DNA from: Solirubrobacterales bacterium
GTDB taxonomy: Bacteria; Actinomycetota; Thermoleophilia; Solirubrobacterales; 70-9
Assembly: GCA_030835185.1 (NCBI GenBank)
Contig: JAUQWL010000238.1
Span: 1 to 21,609, forward strand
Direction of reading: 5' to 3'
DNA: 21,609 bases
Shown here: piece after piece, positions 1 through 6,881 of the stretch
Position numbering within the stretch: position 1 is the first letter of the stretch
How the letters are laid out: each line of letters starts with the position of its first letter
Program-made: the position numbers and the translations under genes
The notes under the pieces: model-generated
The model's input: the letters and a program-made list of their open reading frames with translations, nothing else
What the model was told of the DNA's origin: nothing
Databases searched by the model: none

Positions 1-129
1 GACCGGGCCCGGTCGGCACTCGATTCGGTCAAGATCTGGCTGATCGACAACAGCCATACCGTTATGACTGTCCTGTTCGTAGTGCTGGGTGCGAAGGTGC
101 TCGGAGATGGCATCAGCGGCCTCGGCTGA
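1..129 (+). CDS. GAP-family (Sap-like) membrane protein, C-terminal fragment
   Basis: Open frame from the window edge to TGA at 127-129, giving the last 42 residues; the start lies outside the window. The fragment reads as a short polar stretch (SVKIWLIDNSH) followed by a hydrophobic helix (TVMTVLFVVLGAKVLGDGI) ending soon after. This is how the C-terminus of the GAP / Sap (sulfolipid-addressing-like) small transporter family of Actinobacteria looks, a LysE-like membrane family. The identification rests on a short tail and recall of the family, so it is moderate. The stop codon overlaps the predicted -35 element of the next gene. Confidence 0.55.
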   Translation, partial: DRARSALDSVKIWLIDNSHTVMTVLFVVLGAKVLGDGISGLG

Positions 130-154
130 CGTTCCGGTCCGCTGGAGGTAGTCT
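126..154 (+). promoter_or_regulatory. Promoter of the 163-834 gene
   Basis: CTGACG (126-131), a 17-base spacer, then TAGTCT (149-154), matching the actinobacterial TANNNT -10. Predicted transcription start is about 161, two bases before the GTG at 163, so the mRNA would be essentially leaderless. A GGAGG at 144-148 lies inside the promoter and would be upstream of the transcript start. Confidence 0.5.
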
Positions 155-162
155 CAACCGGC

Positions 163-834
163 GTGGCGGATCAGGCGAAAGAGTGGGCGGGGGTGGTGCG
201 GGCCTATCGGGGTGCCGGCGACGTGACCTACGAAGAAGTCGGAGGAATCAATCCTGCCGACGGCCCGGTTGCGCTCTGCGTCGGCGGAAGGAACCGGCTC
301 ACCGGAAACCTTGCCCCTGGCTTCTGGGGCGCATGCTGCGATGCCGACGAAGTCGAGGTCGGCCGGACATTCAGCCGCAGCGTCGTACCGTCGGCGCTGC
401 TGACCAAGGCCCACATGCCCGACCTGGCCAAGGTCATCGGTGCCTTCAACGTCGAGTCGATCGAGTCCCGGCCGGATGAGTACATCCGGCAGAAGGTCTC
501 GCGCAAGGTCGAGTTCGAGTCGCTGGCCTTCAACCGGAACTTTCTTGCGACCGTTCCCGAGGAGTACGACCCGGTCGCGCTTCGTGAACTGTTCTCGCCG
601 GGATTCCTCGACTGGGTGACGACGATCGATCGGGAGATCGAGTTCGGGATCAACGACCGCCAGTTCTGGTTCACGTGGAAGCTGAGGGAGCGCAGCGCCG
701 CCGAACTCGATCTGGCTCTGTCCAACGCCGCCGAACTCTTCACCCGGCTTCACCGAGAGATGGAACAGGAAAATCTTCATCACTATCCGCCGGGTCCCTG
801 GAACGCCGGGCTCGCACCCTTTCCCGCGGAGTAG
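163..834 (+). CDS. Hypothetical protein, 223 aa
   Basis: I do not recognise this protein. It is a soluble, acidic 223-residue chain with no signal peptide or membrane helix. The middle (about residues 65-135) is rich in charged residues, and the C-terminal third has two aromatic stretches (FLDWVTTIDREIEFG and QFWFTWKLRERS) followed by an amphipathic helix (AAELDLALSNAAELFTRLHREME). This pattern recalls uncharacterised actinobacterial proteins with a cytosolic beta-sheet followed by a helix, but I cannot name the family. The GTG start at 163 is chosen because a good -35/-10 pair places the transcript start within two bases of it. Codon use is strongly GC-ending, like its neighbours. It converges on the Nudix gene across 110 bases. 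Confidence 0.8.
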   Translation: MADQAKEWAGVVRAYRGAGDVTYEEVGGINPADGPVALCVGGRNRLTGNLAPGFWGACCDADEVEVGRTFSRSVVPSALLTKAHMPDLAKVIGAFNVESIESRPDEYIRQKVSRKVEFESLAFNRNFLATVPEEYDPVALRELFSPGFLDWVTTIDREIEFGINDRQFWFTWKLRERSAAELDLALSNAAELFTRLHREMEQENLHHYPPGPWNAGLAPFPAE

Positions 835-944
835 CCGGCCCGCCGGTCAGGTGGCCGGCGACAGTCCGTCGGCCGGTTCGGGATCCGGCCGGTCACAGGG
901 TCGGTGCACCTCGACGGCCGGCCCGCCGGAAGGGCGGTCGAGCC

Positions 945-1589
945 TCAGGCCGGGTAGTCGTCTTCGTGGGGTAGCACGATTCGATGATGGCGTTCGTCGC
1001 CGATCACCTTCGGCAGTACCGGATGGGTCGCGAACGGATCCTGCCGCGCCGCAGAGAGCGCCGCTTCGGTGTTTGGCTGTGGCAACAGCGCCTCGAGTTG
1101 CTTCAGGGTCGGGAAGACGACCGCGAACTCTTCGGTCGCCGCCTGCTCGACCGCCAGCGCCGGTTCAACCCACCTGGCCGCAGTCATTTCGTAGCCGTCC
1201 GGGGTGGCCACGGCCGCCTCCGGGGCGGCGGCGATGAAGAACCAGGTGTCGAAACGCGTGCTGATCACCTCTGGCGTCACCCACCGGGCCAGCGGGACCA
1301 TCTCCGAGTCGGGCCGCAGATGCACGCCGGCCTCCTCGGCGAGCTCGCGACGGGCACAGGTGGCCAGACCGTCCATACCTTCGCCGTCTTCCGCATCCAG
1401 TGAGCCACCCGGGAAGACCCAGACGTTCGGCATGAAATGCGACTCGGCCGAGCGCCTGAGCAGGAGGACTTCAAGTCCACCATGTCTTTCGTGGTCGCGC
1501 AGGAGGATTACCGTCGCCGCGGGCCGCGGCGTGGTCGGTTCACCCAGGTTGACCGATTCGGCGGAGCCGGGTTCGGGGAAAGCGGGCAT
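945..1589 (-). CDS. Nudix hydrolase, 214 aa (NUDT19-like)
   Basis: Cytosolic pyrophosphohydrolase of the Nudix family, which cleaves nucleoside-diphosphate-linked substrates with Mg2+. The Nudix box lies at about residues 61-89: GGSLDAE supplies the first part (G-x5-E) and RELAEEAGV (R81, E82, E85, E86) the catalytic metal-binding helix. Thirteen residues, instead of the usual seven, separate the two parts, so the loop carries about six extra residues. Such an insertion, with the N-terminal RxAATVILLRD and C-terminal WVEPxxA, is seen in NUDT19/NUDT7-like (CoA-diphosphatase related) enzymes; the true substrate cannot be read. ATG at 1589 is preceded by TACTGT seven bases upstream. It is divergent from rubredoxin. 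Confidence 0.88.
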   Translation of the reverse strand: MPAFPEPGSAESVNLGEPTTPRPAATVILLRDHERHGGLEVLLLRRSAESHFMPNVWVFPGGSLDAEDGEGMDGLATCARRELAEEAGVHLRPDSEMVPLARWVTPEVISTRFDTWFFIAAAPEAAVATPDGYEMTAARWVEPALAVEQAATEEFAVVFPTLKQLEALLPQPNTEAALSAARQDPFATHPVLPKVIGDERHHRIVLPHEDDYPA

Positions 1590-1596
1590 GCGCGCA

Positions 1597-1602
1597 ACAG
1601 TA
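1597..1602 (-). promoter_or_regulatory. -10 element of the Nudix gene
   Basis: TACTGT on the minus strand, separated by seven bases from the ATG at 1589. It fits TANNNT and predicts a transcript starting about one base before the start codon. No clear -35 is seen. Confidence 0.4.
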
Positions 1603-1611
1603 GCGCCAAGG

Positions 1612-1617
1612 TAATCT
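1612..1617 (+). promoter_or_regulatory. -10 element of the rubredoxin gene
   Basis: TAATCT, seven bases before the ATG at 1625, predicts a start at about 1624, i.e. a leaderless mRNA. It lies only nine bases from the opposing -10 of the Nudix gene. Confidence 0.45.
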
Positions 1618-1624
1618 GCCCGCC

Positions 1625-1804
1625 ATGGCTACCTCGGGCACCGGACGCTGGGTATGTGCCTCCTGCGGATGGATCTACGACCCCGCAGAAGGCGATCCCG
1701 ACGGCGGCATCCCCCCGGGAACCCCGTTCGAAGAGATCCCCGAAGACTGGTTCTGTCCGGTCTGCGGCGCCCGCGCTTCGGACTTCGAGCCCTACGAGGA
1801 CTGA
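1625..1804 (+). CDS. Rubredoxin, 59 aa
   Basis: Small one-iron electron carrier. Two CxxC pairs bind the Fe: C11-x2-C14 (CASCGWIYDP) and C44-x2-C47 (WFCPVCGA). The signature GD(x)DGGIPPGTPFEEIPEDW between them is classical, and 59 residues is a full-length rubredoxin. ATG at 1625 is fixed by the family length and by a TAATCT box seven bases upstream; no Shine-Dalgarno is present. Rubredoxins reduce alkane hydroxylases or act in oxygen and peroxide detoxification; no partner reductase or hydroxylase is in the window, so its role here is open. It stands alone between the divergent Nudix gene and the marR region. Confidence 0.95.
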   Translation: MATSGTGRWVCASCGWIYDPAEGDPDGGIPPGTPFEEIPEDWFCPVCGARASDFEPYED

Positions 1805-1855
1805 ACCGGGGACCGGCCGGACGGTTCGGCTGTCACGCAGGGCCCGGTCCCGCGA

Positions 1856-1942
1856 TCACCGCGGCCCGGTCCGGTTGATCGCGAGCCCGATCAGCACCAT
1901 CAGCCCGATCGGGATGGCGATAGCAGAGGCGACCAGCGCCAC
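1856..1942 (-). CDS. Possible single-helix small membrane protein, 28 aa
   Basis: In the 1805-2059 gap the minus strand holds a short frame with strongly GC-ending codons that encodes one hydrophobic helix (ALVASAIAIPIGLMVLIGLAI) and a basic tail (NRTGPR). GTG at 1942 is the first usual start. The open frame runs further upstream, with a plausible preceding sequence (SDAVDDAGRLPALPAG) but no ATG, GTG or TTG before the in-frame stop, and no clear Shine-Dalgarno. It may be a real small protein, a gene remnant or chance. It is not near cydAB, so I do not call it a CydX-type subunit. Confidence 0.25.
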   Translation of the reverse strand: MALVASAIAIPIGLMVLIGLAINRTGPR

Positions 1943-2004
1943 ACCGGCCGGTAACGCCGGCAGCCTGCCGGCGTCGTCAACCGCATCGCTGAGTGATATG
2001 CGTC

Positions 2005-2017
2005 ACTTTGACAAAGT
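2005..2017 (+). promoter_or_regulatory. Candidate MarR operator
   Basis: ACTTTGACAAAGT is a perfect 13-base palindrome (ACTTTG-A-CAAAGT) in an AT-rich stretch 43 bases before the marR ATG. It contains TTGACA (2008-2013), a consensus -35, but no good -10 sits 16-18 bases after it. A second possible pair is TTGCGT (2018-2023) and TATGAA (2042-2047), 18 bases apart. A MarR protein binding here would block its own operon, the usual arrangement; binding is an inference. Confidence 0.5.
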
Positions 2018-2059
2018 TTGCGTTTGCAGAATCGTTGCGAATATGAAACTATAACCGGG

Positions 2060-2599
2060 ATGTCTTCAGTGGCAACCACGAGCGACGCGGTCCGGGCCGC
2101 TGCTGCCGGACTCTCCGACGAAGTCCGGGAGACGGCGATCCGGGTCGGGACGATCTTCCGGCATCTCGTCTCCTACGACGATGGCGGCGAGGCGCTGCGG
2201 GCGATCGACGCCCATGGCCTCAGCTTCGTCCAGTTCAAGGTCCTGATGGAGCTGTACGTGGCCGATCCCGACGAGGCGCCCTACATCCAGGAGCTTTCCG
2301 TATGCCTCGGCACCCCGACCCCTTCACTGAGCCGCGCGGTCGAAGGTCTGGTCCAGAAGGATCTGGTTTCGCGCTGCGAGGATCCCGACGACCGCCGTCG
2401 GCGCAGGGTGGCACTCACTTCCGCCGGCCGCGAGGTGCTCGACCAGTTCTACCTCAGCCGGGTTGCCGGGGTGATCGAGTTTGCCGCCGGTCTCACCGGT
2501 GTGCAGCGGCAGGCATTCGATGCCGCCGTGGGCAGCCTGCTCGAGCGCGAAGACATCGCATCCGTTTACGAAAGCGTTCAGGGGGTGATGCCGCGATGA
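2060..2599 (+). CDS. MarR-family transcriptional regulator, 179 aa
   Basis: Dimeric winged-helix repressor of about the usual MarR size, slightly long. The core (about residues 55-125) has the recognition helix in LSVCLGTPTPSLSRAVEGLVQKDLV and the wing in RCEDPDDRRRRRVALTSAGREVL, the DxRxR-wing signature of the family. ATG at 2060 is preferred over an in-frame TTG at 2018, because the region 2018-2059 is AT-rich and holds promoter-like sequence and the added residues do not look like MarR. There is only a weak GG-rich stretch before the ATG. Its stop overlaps the start of the MFS gene (ATGA at 2596-2599), so the two are translationally coupled. It probably represses its own operon via the 2005-2017 palindrome and responds to an exporter substrate. 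Confidence 0.93.
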   Translation: MSSVATTSDAVRAAAAGLSDEVRETAIRVGTIFRHLVSYDDGGEALRAIDAHGLSFVQFKVLMELYVADPDEAPYIQELSVCLGTPTPSLSRAVEGLVQKDLVSRCEDPDDRRRRRVALTSAGREVLDQFYLSRVAGVIEFAAGLTGVQRQAFDAAVGSLLEREDIASVYESVQGVMPR

Positions 2600-4185
2600 G
2601 CCGTTACCAGCATCTGATCACCGACGACAATCGCAAGTGGTGGACTCTCGGCGCGATGTGCCTGGCCCTGTTCATGGTCATGCTCGACAACACGGTGGTC
2701 AACGTCGCCCTGCCTTCGATTCAGCGCGATCTCGGGACCTCGATCTCCGGGCTCGAGTGGATCGTCAACGGCTACACACTCTCCTTCGCCGTGCTGCTCG
2801 CGGTCGGCGGTCGCATGGGGGACATTTTCGGACGCCGCAGGATGTTCGTCTTCGGCGTGATCGTCTTCACCCTGGCCTCGACCACCGCCGGACTGGCGCC
2901 CGGCAACTTCGCCCTGGTTGCCAGCCGCGTCCTTCAGGGTGTCGGAGCGGCCTTCATGATGCCGGGCACGCTTTCGATCATCACCGACGCCTTCCCTCCT
3001 TCGGAGCGCGGGAAAGCGATCGGCACCTGGGCCGGGGTTTCCGCTCTCGCACTGGCGGTCGGGCCGGTTCTCGGCGGTTTCCTCACGGAGTACGTCTCCT
3101 GGCGTGCGATCTTCTACATCAACGTGCCGGTTGGCATTCTCGCCGTGCTGGCAGCTACCTTCATCGTCCGGGAATCCCGCGATACGACGGTCGGTCGCAA
3201 AGTCGACGTGCTCGGCGTCGGCATCCTGACGATCGGCCTCACCGCGATGGTCCTGGCCCTGATCGAAGGCAACTCCTGGGGCTGGGGGTCGCTCGCCGTA
3301 CTGGGCCTGGTCGCCTTCTCGGTGATCTCGCTCGGCTGGTTCATCCTCGCCGAGTTGCGGGTCAAGGCGCCGATCATTGAATTCTCCCTGTTCAACAGCC
3401 GTAACTTCATCGGCGCGGTCACCGTGGCCTTCATCATCTCGTTCGCGATGATGGGCGTCTTCTTCTTCCTGGCTCTCTACATGCAGAACATCCTCGGCTA
3501 TTCGGCACTCGAAGCCGGGGTGCGCTTCCTGCCGACCACACTGGTGATCATGGTCTTCGCGCCTCTTTCGGGACGGCTTTCGGACCGGATCGGTCCGCGC
3601 TGGCCGATCGTCGGCGGCATGAGCCTGATCGCCCTCTCCCTGTACCTGTTCTCGACGACCGAGGTCGGAACGACCTTCTCCGAACTCCTGCCCAGCTTCA
3701 TCCTGCTCGGTGCCGGCATCGGGTTCACCATGTCTCCGATGTCCACCGCGGCGATGAACGCCGTCGCAACGGCCAAAGCCGGCGTGGCGTCCGGGATCCT
3801 CTCGATGTTCCGGATGATCGGCGGGACCTTCGGCGTGGCGCTTCTCGGCGCGCTCTTCCAGAACCAGGCGAAGGGACGCCTCAACGAGACCCTCGCCGGT
3901 TCCGGCCTGACTCCTGACCAGCAGGGCGAACTTGCCCGATCGCTCACCGGTGGCGTTCCCGACGTCCAGGGACTGGCGCCCGACCAACTGGCCCGGCTCA
4001 CGGCCGCTTCTCACGACGCCTTCGTGTACGGACTGACCCATGCGATGGTGCTTTCGGTGGGTGTCGCCGTCGTCGGCGTGTTCGTCGCCCTGGTGATGAT
4101 CCGCGGTCATGGCAGCTCGGTCGACCGGCAGGTCTCCGCCGACCAGGATGCTGCGGTCGCCGCCGAGGCTGCGCAGGCGATCTGA
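2596..4185 (+). CDS. DHA2-family MFS drug exporter, 529 aa
   Basis: Proton-driven multidrug efflux permease with 14 predicted membrane helices (DHA2, EmrB/QacA type). Near the N-terminus LDNTVVNVALPSIQRDL is the DHA2 motif in helix 1; GGRMGDIFGRRRMF is motif A between helices 2 and 3; GPVLGG is the antiporter motif C in helix 5. Cytosolic C-terminal tail about 30 residues, rich in Ala and Gln. ATG at 2596 overlaps the marR stop; the frame is also open further upstream but only inside marR. Pairing with a MarR repressor is a common arrangement for inducible resistance to phenolic or aromatic compounds; the substrate cannot be read from sequence. Confidence 0.93.
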   Translation: MSRYQHLITDDNRKWWTLGAMCLALFMVMLDNTVVNVALPSIQRDLGTSISGLEWIVNGYTLSFAVLLAVGGRMGDIFGRRRMFVFGVIVFTLASTTAGLAPGNFALVASRVLQGVGAAFMMPGTLSIITDAFPPSERGKAIGTWAGVSALALAVGPVLGGFLTEYVSWRAIFYINVPVGILAVLAATFIVRESRDTTVGRKVDVLGVGILTIGLTAMVLALIEGNSWGWGSLAVLGLVAFSVISLGWFILAELRVKAPIIEFSLFNSRNFIGAVTVAFIISFAMMGVFFFLALYMQNILGYSALEAGVRFLPTTLVIMVFAPLSGRLSDRIGPRWPIVGGMSLIALSLYLFSTTEVGTTFSELLPSFILLGAGIGFTMSPMSTAAMNAVATAKAGVASGILSMFRMIGGTFGVALLGALFQNQAKGRLNETLAGSGLTPDQQGELARSLTGGVPDVQGLAPDQLARLTAASHDAFVYGLTHAMVLSVGVAVVGVFVALVMIRGHGSSVDRQVSADQDAAVAAEAAQAI

Positions 4186-4215
4186 GCCGCTGGCGGCCGG
4201 CGAAGCGGGGCTGCC

Positions 4216-4245
4216 TTGCGGTCCGGCTCTCCGGGCGGCTATTCT
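4216..4245 (+). promoter_or_regulatory. Promoter of the L,D-transpeptidase gene
   Basis: TTGCGG (4216-4221), an 18-base spacer and TATTCT (4240-4245). The predicted transcript starts near 4252 and carries a leader of about 40 bases with an AGGAG at 4281-4285. This is one of the few genes in the window with a real leader. Confidence 0.4.
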
Positions 4246-4291
4246 TGCGACCAGCGGATTCGCTGGGAATCCGACCTCTCAGGAGATGACT

Positions 4292-5383
4292 TTGACCTCG
4301 CGCCACACCTCTTCCACTCCCCCCGTGATCCGTTTTCTGCCTCTGGCCCTGGTCGTTTCGATCGGCCTGTTGGCTGTGGGGGCCCCGGTGCCGGCATCGG
4401 CAGCGCCCGGCGACGGAGGCGACAAGCAGGTCAAGAAGGTCAGGTCCGCGGTCAAGATCAAGCCCCACGGGCTGCGTGGTGGCCGGGCGAAGATCATGAG
4501 CAGGATCACGATCGGCGGCAACGTCAAGCCCTGGAGCCCGGGGCAGCGGCTGCGGGTCAGGTTCTTCCACAACGCCAGACAGTTCATGTCCCGGAGCGTC
4601 AAGGTCAAGAAGGGGCCGGGCAAGTACGGAACCTTCAGGACCTCGATTCTCACGAAGAAGGGCGGCAAGTACGCCGCCCAGGCGCGCTATTACGGCAAAG
4701 GGGGACCCAATCCGGTCGCTCCGGACTCGACTGTGCGCAAGTCCTGGAAGGTCCGTTTCACCTCGCTCTCTCCCGGCCAGTGCGGCCGCACGATCAGGGG
4801 CTTCCGCAGGGCACTCAACGACCTCGCCGTGGTTCCGTCGAACAACAACTGCTTCGACGGCAAGATGCAGCGCGCCGTGCTCGCCTACCGCAAGATGAAC
4901 AGCCTCGGCCGAAGCCCGGTCGCCAGCAAGACGGTGGTTGAGAAGGTCTTCAACCGGCAGGGCCGCTACAGGGTTCGCCGCGCCGATCTGGGCGACCACA
5001 TGGAGACTTCGCTCTCGAAGCAGGTTCTGGTTTTCGCCAAGGGAAAGCGTCCATACGCGATCTTCCCGATCGCCAGCGGTGCCCCGGCAACCCCGACCAT
5101 TCTCGGCACTTTCAGCGTCTATCGCAAGGATCCGGGCTACAACTCGCTCGGCATGTATTACTCCTCGTACTTCATCCGCGGGTACGCGATCCACGGCTAC
5201 CAGTCGGTTCCGAACTACCCGGCCAGCCACGGCTGCCTGCGGACCTTCATTGCGGATCAGCCACGGATCTACGAAAAGACATTCATCGGCCAGCCGATCT
5301 ACGTCTACGGCAATGCCCGTTCGCTGAGCACCCCGTTCGGGTACCGGGGCGTCGACCCCGCCCGTTTCGACCCCGCCTCGTAG
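4292..5383 (+). CDS. Secreted L,D-transpeptidase (YkuD) with peptidoglycan-binding region, 363 aa
   Basis: Cross-links peptidoglycan 3-3 bridges or attaches protein to it, outside the membrane. Signal peptide: residues about 1-36 (FLPLALVVSIGLLAVGAP then PASAAPG). Residues about 45-160 form a basic beta-rich domain of Ig-like look; about 162-203 resemble a peptidoglycan-binding-1 repeat; from about 225 the YkuD catalytic domain. Catalytic motif: H301 (IHGY) and SHGCLR with C315 and H313; the usual motif ends Val-Arg or Ile-Arg, so Leu is a mild change. Start: AGGAG (4281-4285) abuts the in-frame ATG at 4286 with zero spacing but lies six bases from the TTG at 4292, so I choose the TTG; the difference is two residues. 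Stop is TAG at 5381-5383. Confidence 0.9.
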   Translation: MTSRHTSSTPPVIRFLPLALVVSIGLLAVGAPVPASAAPGDGGDKQVKKVRSAVKIKPHGLRGGRAKIMSRITIGGNVKPWSPGQRLRVRFFHNARQFMSRSVKVKKGPGKYGTFRTSILTKKGGKYAAQARYYGKGGPNPVAPDSTVRKSWKVRFTSLSPGQCGRTIRGFRRALNDLAVVPSNNNCFDGKMQRAVLAYRKMNSLGRSPVASKTVVEKVFNRQGRYRVRRADLGDHMETSLSKQVLVFAKGKRPYAIFPIASGAPATPTILGTFSVYRKDPGYNSLGMYYSSYFIRGYAIHGYQSVPNYPASHGCLRTFIADQPRIYEKTFIGQPIYVYGNARSLSTPFGYRGVDPARFDPAS

Positions 5384-5428
5384 GGGACCGCATCCCGGGC
5401 TCCGTAATTTCCCGCGAGCGGTCGAGTA

Positions 5429-5451
5429 AAGGACCGTTGAACAGGGTCCTT
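5429..5451. promoter_or_regulatory. Inverted repeat over the cydA promoter, operator candidate
   Basis: AAGGACC (5429-5435) and GGTCCTT (5445-5451) are perfect 7-base complements around a 9-base centre. That centre contains TTGAAC (5437-5442), the predicted cydA -35, so a protein bound here would cover it. It could also form a hairpin in DNA, but it lies upstream of the predicted transcript start and so is unlikely to be an RNA element. The regulator is unknown. Confidence 0.4.
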
Positions 5452-5466
5452 CCCAGGGCGTAATGT
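5437..5466 (+). promoter_or_regulatory. cydABDC promoter
   Basis: TTGAAC (5437-5442), 18 bases, TAATGT (5461-5466). The predicted transcript begins about 5473 and has a short leader with AAAGGGG (5478-5484) ahead of the cydA ATG at 5491. Confidence 0.55.
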
Positions 5467-5490
5467 TGAGGGCCATGAAAGGGGAAACCG

Positions 5491-6879
5491 ATGACCTCAC
5501 TTGAACTGGCCCGCTGGCAGTTCGGCATCACCACGCTCTATCACTTCATTTTCGTCCCGCTCACCATCGGGCTGGCCTTTTTCACGGCCTATGCGCAGAC
5601 CAGGTGGTACAGGACGGATGACGAGAAGTGGAAGAAGGCCACCCGCTTCTGGGGCAAGCTGATGTTGATCTCCTTTGCGCTCGGTGTCGCCACCGGCATC
5701 GTTCAGGAGTTCCAGTTCGGCATGAACTGGTCCGACTACTCACGCTTCGTCGGTGACGTCTTCGGTGCCCCGCTGGCGATGGAAGGCCTCGCCGCCTTCT
5801 TTGTCGAGTCGACCTTCCTCGGCCTGTGGCTGTTCGGCTGGGGCCGGCTCTCGAAAAAGGTCCACCTCGCGACCATTTGGATGGTTTCGGGCTCGACGAT
5901 TCTGTCGGCCTACTTCATCCTCGCGGCCAACTCGTGGATGCAGCACCCGGTCGGCTACGAGATGGTGGATGGCAAGGCGCAGCTCACATCGATCTGGGCC
6001 GTGCTGGGCAACAGCACGGCGCTCTACGCGTTCGCCCACACGATCCTCGCTTCACTGCTCACCGGCGGCATGGTGATTGCCGGCATTTCGGCCTGGCACC
6101 TGCTGCGGAACAGCCACACGGATGTCTTCAAGGGATCGCTGCGCATGGTCGTGCCGGTACTCGCGGTCGCCGGCGTCACCACCATCGGCGTCGGCCACTT
6201 CAACGGTGTCCTCATGTCCGAGCAGCAGCCGATGAAGATGGCGGCCGCAGATGCGGTCTTCGATACCACCGAAGGTGCAGGGCTGTCGCTCTTCGCGGTC
6301 GGCTCGATGGAGAGCAATCCCGAGGGACTCGAACGGAACATCGAGATACCGAATCTTCTCTCGTTCGTGATGACCGGTTTCCCGCGGTCCGAGGTTCAGG
6401 GAATCAACGATCTGAACGCCGAGTACCGGGAACGATTCGGCCCGGGTGAGTATGCGCCGATCGTCGCGGTCGCCTACTGGTCGTGGCGGACCATGCTCGG
6501 GATCGGTTTCGCACTCGCCCTGCTGGCCGTGATCGCGTGGTGGTTGTTGCGCAAGGAGCGGCTGGAGAGATCCACGAAACTGCTCAAGGCGACCATGTGG
6601 ATGGCCCCGCTGCCCTTTATCGCCAGTTTTGCCGGCTGGATCTTCACCGAGATGGGTCGTCAGCCATGGTCGGTATTCGGCTTGCTCCGGACGAGCGACA
6701 GCGTGTCGCCCACGGTCAGTTCGGCCGAGGTATGGATCAGCCTTGTCGGATTCACCCTGCTTTACGGAGTGCTTGCCGTGATCGCGGGCCGGATTTTCTT
6801 CAGGATTGCAGGCAAAGGCCCGCCCGATGAAGATCCCGACGAAGACTCTGAAAACGCCCACTTCGGATTGGCATACTGA
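5491..6879 (+). CDS. cydA: Cytochrome bd ubiquinol oxidase subunit I
   Basis: Large subunit of cytochrome bd, a membrane quinol oxidase that reduces O2 to water with high affinity and holds hemes b558, b595 and d. Haem and proton-path residues are present: H18 (LYHF), E98 and E106 (PLAMEGLAAFFVEST), H183 (AFAHT), M335 with R333 (WSWRTMLG, the b558 ligand region) and GRQPW (389-393). In the quinol loop K249 is kept, and the usual Glu five residues on is Asp254. At 462 residues it lacks the long Q-loop insert of E. coli CydA (522), the short-loop form seen in Gram-positives. Start: ATG at 5491 with AAAGGGG six bases upstream. First gene of cydABDC. Confidence 0.97.
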   Translation: MTSLELARWQFGITTLYHFIFVPLTIGLAFFTAYAQTRWYRTDDEKWKKATRFWGKLMLISFALGVATGIVQEFQFGMNWSDYSRFVGDVFGAPLAMEGLAAFFVESTFLGLWLFGWGRLSKKVHLATIWMVSGSTILSAYFILAANSWMQHPVGYEMVDGKAQLTSIWAVLGNSTALYAFAHTILASLLTGGMVIAGISAWHLLRNSHTDVFKGSLRMVVPVLAVAGVTTIGVGHFNGVLMSEQQPMKMAAADAVFDTTEGAGLSLFAVGSMESNPEGLERNIEIPNLLSFVMTGFPRSEVQGINDLNAEYRERFGPGEYAPIVAVAYWSWRTMLGIGFALALLAVIAWWLLRKERLERSTKLLKATMWMAPLPFIASFAGWIFTEMGRQPWSVFGLLRTSDSVSPTVSSAEVWISLVGFTLLYGVLAVIAGRIFFRIAGKGPPDEDPDEDSENAHFGLAY

Positions 6880-6881
6880 TC

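Noticed and set aside
834..929. Repeated 13-mer GCCGGCCCGCCGG at 834-846 and 917-929, possible terminator
   Set aside because: Identical direct copies flank the gap between the convergent 163-834 and Nudix genes, but such GC-only words are common in this DNA and no stable hairpin with a proper loop stands out.
2018..2059. Alternative TTG start for MarR at 2018
   Set aside because: The added 14 residues come from AT-rich, promoter-like sequence and do not resemble MarR N-termini; ATG 2060 fits better.
2578..4110. Long minus-strand open frame of about 510 codons
   Set aside because: It lies entirely opposite the MFS exporter; its predicted protein is rich in His, Asp, Arg and Gln with no recognisable domain, as expected from the antisense of a GC-ending membrane gene.
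3998..5500. Long minus-strand open frame of about 500 codons
   Set aside because: Covers the L,D-transpeptidase and the end of the exporter on the other strand; no domains and unusual Arg/Gly-rich composition. The plus-strand gene has signal peptide and catalytic motifs.
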